Positions 58,222 through 64,000 of a DNA stretch of 64,000 bases are shown in pieces; the stretch's first letter is position 1; each line of letters starts with the position of its first letter. The stretch comes from Undaria pinnatifida (taxonomy: Eukaryota > Sar > Phaeophyceae > Laminariales > Alariaceae): the NCBI GenBank assembly GCA_012845835.1, contig JABAKD010000021.1, positions 12,998,295 to 13,062,294 of the forward strand, given 5' to 3'. The translations under genes were made by a program, and so were the position numbers. The notes below the pieces were generated by a model. The model ran no database searches. It saw nothing but the letters and a program-made list of their open reading frames with translations, and was not told the origin of the DNA.

Positions 58222-58976
58222 TATTGATCTTTAGGTGGCGGTGCGCAGTGTGTGTCAGCCCGTAACTGGTATACGCTTACGTAGGCTCGCTTGCGGATGA
58301 CCCGATCAAGACACAGCCTATGTAGTTTGTAGAGGCTAACGCAGACTCACGGTTACGTGTGCCTGTAGAAGAGCATCGAAGAAAAAAATATGGTTGGCGA
58401 CCCCGGGTCAATATATTAATTGATGTTTTAGTTGCTCAGCAGATGAGAGGTGATGGTGAGCAAAGAGGAGTGATTGAGGTGGGCCTGATCATCACCTGAT
58501 CGAGACTGCACAACGCCTTAATCTACGGACAGATGTATTCTACGGGTAGTTGTACCATCTACGTACAGCACCGTTTCCTGAGGCTTGCTCGTGGTCTACC
58601 GTACCCATGGCAACCTTCCCTGAGGTTTACTTCTGGGAGCTTAGCTACGTTAACGTCCATACAGTCAACCAAAAATCATATTCCATGAATGTTGCTACCA
58701 GGTACGATGTTCCACCGCATTTATTTGATTACACCACATTGCTCGTACGCACTACTCGTACATGCGCCAGCTCTTGGAAATGACAAACCATTATAAGCTG
58801 TTGGGCATCAGATATCCAATTTGCTACTCTTAAAACTTCTGCGTGTTAAATTCCGCATCGATAAACGACATCTAGCAGACTTATTATAGCTGTCTGTTAT
58901 ACGAACAAGTCGCAATGTATACCACATGACTCTCCGGTGTTATCAAGTAACCACATGATGGTTACTGACAAGTAGC
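58222..58976 (-). repeat. Right long direct repeat (LTR-like)
   Basis: Partner of 54,232-55,007. For a minus-strand gene this would be the 5' copy. The foldback element starts 14 bases beyond its end. Confidence 0.85.
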
Positions 58977-58990
58977 ATCTCTAACATCAT

Positions 58991-60273
58991 TGCTTCGATT
59001 TTATAAACTACCCGATTTTGTTTATATTGCACCCGTTTTTGTTCACTTGCAAGACCCGCGGAGACACGGAAACAGACACCTCCCCGCAACCCAGCTGCGG
59101 AAGATCCCGCACACAACTGGCAACTTGCCTACTTTGATGCAACCGCAGCAGCACTGCTAAATTCCCGGCCCACAAAGATCCGTCGTCACTGATGCACAAC
59201 TTGCCGCCCTGATCCACAGCTTGCCTCCCCCGATGCAACCGCACTGACCGCACTGATTGCTACTCCGTAGTTGCCTCCCTTTCGCGTACGTCCTCTGTTC
59301 CGCATACGAAGTGAAATTCAGTAGTGATATCGGTCTTAAAGAACTCGTACGGGTAGGAGTACCAGTAATGCAAAGAGTGCTGTTGTGGAGCTACTTTTCC
59401 GCGCCGCGCGTGCTCCTGTCTGTGTCGATCCTTCACTGTTGGTGATTTGGTCATCACAACAACACGCGTCAGACAAGCCTGAGGTTGCCTGTTTTTGGCG
59501 GCAGAGGTGCCGGATGGAGAACTTCGTATTTTTCCCAAAAACAACGTATCCCCCCTCCCCCGGAGTATATGTTGCAGTGGAGTACTTCGAAGTACTTCGT
59601 ATAACGCAACAAAACTACTTGTACATCGTAGTACTACTGTTGTGTGTATGTGTTCGCAGTATGTGTTCGCAGTACAGTATGTGTTCGCAGTACAGTATGT
59701 GTTCGCAGTACAGTATGTGCTCGCAGTACAGTATGTGTTCGCAGTACTGTATGCGTTCGGAGTACAGTATGTGTTCGCAGTACAGGATGTGTTCGCAATA
59801 CGTGTTCGCAGTAAAGTATGTGTGTTCGCAGCACCGTATATGTTCGCATTACAATATGTGTTCGCAGTTGTATGTGTTCGCAGTATGTGGGGTGGCGTGG
59901 GGAACGTGTGGAGCCGAGGGCGTGCGTGGTTTGCTGATGTTTGAACAAGTGGAGCGTCTCTTCATGGTCTTGTCCTTTCGTCCTAGCGCCGAATCTTGGT
60001 TGGGTGTCCGCGCTCACCGCCATGCCACCATTCTTCGCACTGCGGTTGCATCGGGGGAGGCAAGTTGTGTATCAGTGACGGCGGATCTTTGTAGGCCGGG
60101 ATGTTAGCAGTGCTGCTGCGGTTGCATAACAGTCGGCAAATTGCCAGTTGTGTGCGGGACCTTCCGCAGCTGGGTTGCGGCGAGATGTCCGTTTCCGTGT
60201 CTCCGCGGGCCTTGCAAGTGAACAAAAACGGGTGCATTATGAACAAAATCGGGTACTTTATGAAATCGAAGCA
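58991..60273. mobile_element. Foldback element with about 235-250-bp inverted arms
   Basis: 58,991-59,243 is the reverse complement of 60,040-60,273 (roughly 85-90 percent by eye), starting TGCTTCGATTT on both arms. The left arm has a 20-bp internal duplication. The loop (about 800 bp) contains an 18-bp tandem array and no gene. Long inverted arms with a non-coding loop are typical of foldback or MULE-like non-autonomous DNA elements. Confidence 0.8.
59645..59895. repeat. 18-bp tandem array (GTATGTGTTCGCAGTACA)
   Basis: About 13 copies, degenerating to the right. As 18 is divisible by three, all frames stay open and encode hexapeptide repeats (QYSMCS on the plus strand). Confidence 0.93.
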
Positions 60274-60275
60274 CA

Positions 60276-60524
60276 GGGCGGGGTGTACCCGGTGTGTTCC
60301 TGAACAAAATCGGGTTGTCCGTCGAGAGCACTTTTTGGGGGCCGTCATTGGCGCTGTTTTGAGCGTTCGAACGCCGCAAAAAAGGTTTGGGGTGTTGCGC
60401 GTACACTAGGCGCAGTGGGTTCAGGCGCCAGAAGGCGATTTGGAGGCGTGTTGCAGGCGTACGTAAGCGCGCCGAGTCTCGAAAAAAAAGGTACCCAGTT
60501 GTGTTTAGAAACCACCCCGGTGTA
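60276..60524 (-). repeat. MITE-like repeat, inverted copy 2
   Basis: Reverse complement of 53,997-54,229, including GGGCGGGGTGTACCCGGTG at the left and CCACCCCGGTGTA at the right. It lies 2 bases from the end of the foldback element. Confidence 0.75.
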
Positions 60525-60597
60525 AAAAAGTGAATATATATTTTATTTGTGAACAACTACGAGAACTGGTAGATACATCACTGCTGCTGTGACATAT

Positions 60598-60757
60598 TGT
60601 GGTCTAGTACATACGTATAATGTCCGCTTATAATCCTGGTGGCCTTCGCTGGTTCGATTCCGTGTGTCATCGAAAAAAACAAATGATCCTCATGAAAAAT
60701 CGATATATATTTGTCGAAAAAAAAAAATGGTCTAGTCTAGTAGATAGACTGTCCGCT
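60598..60757 (+). repeat. tRNA-like segment and a second tRNA-like 5' half
   Basis: 60,598-60,672: TGGTCTAGTAC (A-box-like), TGTCCGCTTATAATCC (anticodon-arm-like) and CTGGTTCGATTCC (B box at 60,651-60,661), GTGTGTCATCGA then A-rich. 60,729-60,757: TGGTCTAGTCTAGTAGATAG and ACTGTCCGCTTATA, cut at the anticodon-loop position where repeat E begins. Confidence 0.55.
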
Positions 60758-60758
60758 T

Positions 60759-61077
60759 ATAGGGCTCCGCTCCGCGGGCGGTTGATGCCGCCCGCTACGC
60801 TCACTCAAGGCAAGGAAGAATGCAACTAAAAGCATGTAAAGGGGGCAGAAAGAAGAGGCCCATGATTTGGTGCAAACAGCGATTTGATAATGCCAAGAGC
60901 AGCTTGTGCAGAGCAAATTTCCCTGTTGTGTTCAGCTGTGTTGTGTGCTTTTGTTACCGGTGTTACGTTCTGATCGGCAGTACGGAGGTAATTTTCGTGG
61001 GGCAAAAAACAGAGGGCCGTGAAAGATCAAATACAGGTAGAAAAGGAAAAAAGAAGAATAGTACACAACAACACGTA
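60759..61077. repeat. Repeat E, copy 2
   Basis: Same orientation as 53,242-53,577. The hairpin here is perfect: GCGGGCGG-TTGATG-CCGCCCGC. Its left edge follows a tRNA-like half, and its right edge abuts Ty3 protease-coding sequence. Confidence 0.9.
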
Positions 61078-61088
61078 TCTCGTTTGTG

Positions 61089-61610
61089 AAACGCCACCCT
61101 ATCTTGAAAATTGAACCGATACATGCCATCCCACCTGCTGTGCTCACGTTAAAAGCCGCAAATGGATCAGCGATGGAAATACTAGGGGTTATTCGCTTTG
61201 ATTTACAACTGGGGGACGTCACTCACCCAGTAGAAGCGTTTGTCATTTAATCGTTACTTCCTGATATCATGTTAGATAACAGCGCCATGTCTTTATTTGG
61301 TGCGAAACGTTATTGGAAAAATCAGCGCATCACTTTTCACTCAAGTGAAACAACTATACCCGCCGTCCATTGTGTTGATTCAAGTACCACTGAATCATCA
61401 GCTTCCCCAGCAGGAGTAACCTCTGTGTCTGTCGCATCCGTCCATGCTGACTTTGAGGCTATCCATGTTAGTATAAAATCCTGTTTTTATGTACCAGCAG
61501 GAACTGGGGCATCGGTTGTCGTCTTCATCGATGCTAAACCTCCTGTTGATACAGACGTTGTATTAGAACCTCGTATGGTATCTCAATCCGAATTCTCCGA
61601 AAAAATATAA
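61089..61610 (+). pseudogene. Protease domain of element C (C-terminal part)
   Basis: One frame: ILKIEPIHAIPPAVLTLKAA, EILGVIRFDLQLGDVTHPVE, AFVI-stop-SLLPDIMLDN, SAMSLFGAKRYWKNQRITFH. This resembles the flap and second half of a retropepsin with the usual LPD-ILG-D element altered (LPDIMLDN). The active-site DTG would lie further 5' and is missing. A linker to the stop at 61,608 follows. Confidence 0.65.
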
Positions 61611-61897
61611 ACAAAAAATTGACGAACTTTCGAACGTGTTGTTGTTGCACGTACTGTAGCAACATGGCGTGCAGCAGATGGGTCCGTCTCGTTGCGAATC
61701 ACCAATCCGTCTAAGCGCGATGTCACTATACTCGCACATTTAGCACTTGTGCTCTTGTCAACAACCAAGTGTGATGGATACACGTGAATAACGGATAAGT
61801 GCGGTAGCCGTATCACCCGAAAGTAAGGATAGACTAGCAGCTGCGCGAGCAGCGCTAGAGCCAGCCCTTGAAAAAACATTTGCTGACACTACTTCCT
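61611..61897 (+). pseudogene. Protease-RT linker of element C
   Basis: VVVARTVATWRAADGSVSLR then ITNPSKRDVTILAHLALVLL is readable in one frame, followed by stops. Confidence 0.5.
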
Positions 61898-62883
61898 CAC
61901 CCGAACAAGTTTCGGAGGTTATAACTCTATGCGCAAAATACCGCCCAGTCTTATCGTTGTCAGCGGATGAGTTAGGCTGTTGTAAAATAGCCGAAGCTAC
62001 ATTCCCGTTACAACCAGGCACTCGTCCGGTTGATCGTACGCCGTACCGCACCTCACCCCGCCTTAAAAAAAAATCGATGATCAAGTATACCAGTTACTGA
62101 AGCAGGGAATAGTAGAGGAACGCGCAAGTGCCTGGGGTAGTCCTGTTACTGTTGTCAGCAAAGCTGATGGGTCACCACGGTTCTGTGTTGACTACCGTAA
62201 CACTCTCAATCGTCGTATCGTCCGAAAAACATGGCCCATGCCCAACATCGAAACTCATATTGACTCTGTGGGTTGAGCCAAGTTCATCACAGTAGTCGAC
62301 GTCCAGAATGCTTTTCATCAGCTTCCTGTTGCTGACTCGGACATCGAATCAACTGCTTTTGTTACAGCTAAAGGCAAGTATAAACGCATGCAGGCAGGAG
62401 TTTGTGACGCACCCTGGTTGTATCAGCATATGATATCGCTCGCCCTTGGTGATACTGCTTCAGCCAATGGTATTTTGTGTTATATGGATGGTTCAATAGC
62501 TTGTTCATCTACGTGGGAAGCACATCTTTTGTTACTCGAACGCATGTTTTCAGCTTTACAAACAGCTGGTTTGACGCTAAAACCGTCCAAGTTACAGTTC
62601 GGTTCGAAACAAGTTAAATATTAGTCAGCTCATGTCATATCGGAACGTGGTATCACTATTGGTAATGACCGTATAAAAGCCATTAGAGTCTAGTGAGTTG
62701 CCAGACCCGAAGAATATCAAGGAATTACGTTCTTCATTAGGCACACTCAATTTCGTACGCCGGTTTGTACCAGAATATGCTGAATTTACAGCACCTCTGG
62801 TCGAGCTTACTAAATTAAAAAGCAATATAAGCAACGGCGAGAATTTCAGAAACACTGGGGAACAACTCAACCTGAAGCTGTGA
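61898..62883 (+). pseudogene. Reverse transcriptase of element C
   Basis: PEQVSEVITLCAKYRPVLSL and RPVDRTPYRTSPRL (RT start), a shift at an A9 run near 62,070, LLKQGIVEERASAWGSPVTV, SKADGSPRFCVDYRNTLNRR, a TGA at 62,274 where Gly is expected, KFITVVDVQNAFHQLPV (first Asp), GKYKRMQAGVCDAPWLYQHM, and the catalytic box at 62,481 reads Tyr-Met-Asp-Gly in place of YMDD. Then ERMFSALQTAGLTLKPSKLQ, a stop, and the thumb MPDPKNIKELRSSLGTLNFV. Inactive by several independent changes. Confidence 0.87.
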
Positions 62884-63361
62884 CCCGGATTCAGAAGTTG
62901 CTGGCTTCCCCACCAGTATTACATTTCCATGCTTATTCAAAAGAGTTAATCGTACATGTAGATGCAAGCAGGAGCCGGAGCGTTCTTAGCCCAAAACGTC
63001 AGCCAACGAAGGATCTGATAAACCAGATCTAAAAATCATTGCCTACTTTGGTAGACGTTTTACGAAAGGACATAAACATTATTCAGCAACGATGAAAGAA
63101 AGTTTTGCTGCCCTCGCTCTGCAGCATTGGCGTCCGTACATTCGGGGCGAACATTTTAAATGCGTCACCGACCACGCTGCTCTCACGCATTTATTTTTAT
63201 ATGCAAGACACGTCCAACATGTTAACACGATGGGCCATTGACTTGCAAAGTTTCGATTTTTAAAGTCGAGCAAAAGCCGGGAAAATTACACGTAGTACCG
63301 GACACATTATCCCGGCTTTTTGGGCGATATACCAAAGGACACAACCCACGGAAAGACGTCT
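62884..63361 (+). pseudogene. RNase H of element C
   Basis: Pieces in two or more frames: RIQKLLASPPVLHFHAYSKE, LIVHVDAS (catalytic Asp), YFGRRFTKGHKHYSATMKES, CVTDHAALTHLFL (catalytic Asp in TDHAAL), LTRWAIDLQSFDF, KVEQKPGKLHVVPDTLSRLF. All match the Ty3 RNase H order. Confidence 0.8.
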
Positions 63362-63658
63362 CTTTCTGATGTGTTACCGTCGCAACACAGGTTATCCTCT
63401 ATATGTCGTAATGTACCACAAGATGAGCAACCCTATCGCCCACCAACTCCACGTGCGTATAGAGTACATTCTAATCATATGCATGAACTTCGTCTAGTCG
63501 AGAGTGATCGGGAATCGTTTACGAGTATTGTATCAGTTTTTCCTACATTAGACCCAGAGAAGTCAATAGAAAGGCATAAATTAGAAGTTGGGGCATGCTT
63601 CAAGTTTATAGATTACCCCATTTATTCTCCTCTTCCGCTACGAGAAACACTTCAATCC

Positions 63659-64000
63659 GCAAGTAGCTTCTTCACAGTTGACGGGGTCCTCTACCGGTCA
63701 TACCTACCTGGCCATTTGAGAAAGCGCAGTTTTTTCCGAGATCAATTGGTGGTGCCGTCGGCATTTCGCTCGCTCAAAATGCAAGCATGTCATGACCTTC
63801 CGGCGTCTGGTGGTCACCTGGCATTTAAAGCGACGTTTGATAGGGTCCGAGACCGTTACTGGTGGCCTACAATGCAAGGTGACATCGAATCCTATTGCAC
63901 TAGTCGTGATGCCTGCCATGGTCGGAAGGCTCCACACCGCCGACCACCGATACCAACAGGTCACGTACCAGTGAGCGACCATTTCAACGAGTTGCTATCG
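63659..64000 (+). pseudogene. Integrase zinc-binding domain of element C (cut by window edge)
   Basis: GVLYRSYLPGHLRKRSFF, LVVPSAFRSLKMQACHDLPA, SGGHLAFKATFDRVRDRYWW, PTMQGDIESYCTSRDACHGR. This is the HHCC domain of Ty3 integrases: two His (CHDLPASGGH), then about 27 residues on, the CxxC position, which reads Arg-Asp-Ala-Cys, so the first Cys of the pair appears changed to Arg (CGT for TGT), although another Cys lies three residues earlier. The catalytic core lies beyond the window. Confidence 0.8.

Larger units (their letters stand above)
54232..58976 (-). mobile_element. 4.7-kb element with long direct terminal repeats and a gag-like gene
   Basis: 54,232-55,007 (776 bp) and 58,222-58,976 (755 bp) are direct repeats, both starting TATTGATCTTTAG and ending GACAAG-AGC. 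A 21-bp tandem duplication (CTATGGCAAC twice) explains the length difference. Between them only a broken gag-like frame is seen. This fits a non-autonomous LTR retrotransposon, but the ends are not clear TG...CA and no target duplication was found. Confidence 0.6.
61081..64000 (+). mobile_element. Ty3/gypsy-type retrotransposon, element C (runs off right edge)
   Basis: Plus strand order protease, RT, RNase H, integrase zinc-binding domain; the integrase core lies beyond 64,000. Gag and 5' LTR are missing, and coding sequence starts abruptly at repeat E. Stops and frameshifts are frequent. RT sequence differs clearly from elements A and B, so it is a separate family. Confidence 0.87.

Noticed and set aside
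59640-59900. CRISPR-like array
   Set aside because: 18-bp units follow each other with no spacers, in a eukaryotic context. It is a simple tandem repeat.

Overview
The window is eukaryotic, repeat-dominated, intergenic-type chromatin. There is no bacterial gene organisation. Reading frames are short and broken, coding stretches carry CCHC zinc knuckles, aspartic proteases, reverse transcriptases (RT), RNase H, a tyrosine recombinase and an integrase zinc finger, and splice-like signals occur. A short TTAGGG/CCCTAA telomere-type palindrome suggests TTAGGG telomeres. The retroelement families (Ty3/gypsy, a LINE, a DIRS-like tyrosine-recombinase element) resemble those of algae and stramenopiles, perhaps a brown alga. 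That placement is an inference with low confidence. No intact housekeeping gene was recognised.

Left part (1-14,691): two minus-strand Ty3/gypsy-type elements lie side by side. The first (about 1-8,937) is cut by the window edge and split between protease and RT by a plus-strand 5'-truncated LINE. The second (9,650-14,691) has 335-bp LTRs and a GCCC target duplication, and has lost most of pol. Its left LTR is interrupted by a 1,394-bp DNA transposon with 15-bp inverted ends, an ACTGT target duplication and an intact 188-codon coiled-coil reading frame.

A dispersed coding family of about 4 kb per unit is present in three diverged copies: I at 15,695-21,065 (itself split by a 1.5-kb insertion), II at 33,469-36,118 and III at 50,240-52,062. 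Read on the minus strand, the segments run d, a, b, c/X. Segments a and b each carry a cysteine module with the same spacing, C-x4-C-x8-C-x2-C, and every cysteine is kept between copies although many other residues differ. c/X is a coiled-coil protein. I do not recognise this family and regard it as the best candidate for an undescribed system here.

Middle (about 22,800-31,490): a large degenerate satellite. Its 138-bp and 85-150-bp spaced units each contain several inverted repeats, including hairpins whose stem bases change in a compensated way around a fixed TTGATATA-type loop.

36,119-42,430 is a minus-strand DIRS-like element (gag with a CCCH finger, RT, RNase H, tyrosine recombinase), broken by stops and frameshifts. 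43,380-50,240 holds short tandem repeats and a few unrecognised, possibly real, cysteine-rich reading frames.

Right part (53,242-61,077): a roughly symmetric island of small repeats. It contains a GC-hairpin repeat, tRNA-like segments, an inverted pair of MITE-like sequences, a 4.7-kb element with 755-776-bp direct terminal repeats and a broken gag-like gene, and a 1.3-kb foldback element carrying an 18-bp tandem array. It is followed by a third, plus-strand Ty3/gypsy element that runs off the right edge (61,081-64,000).
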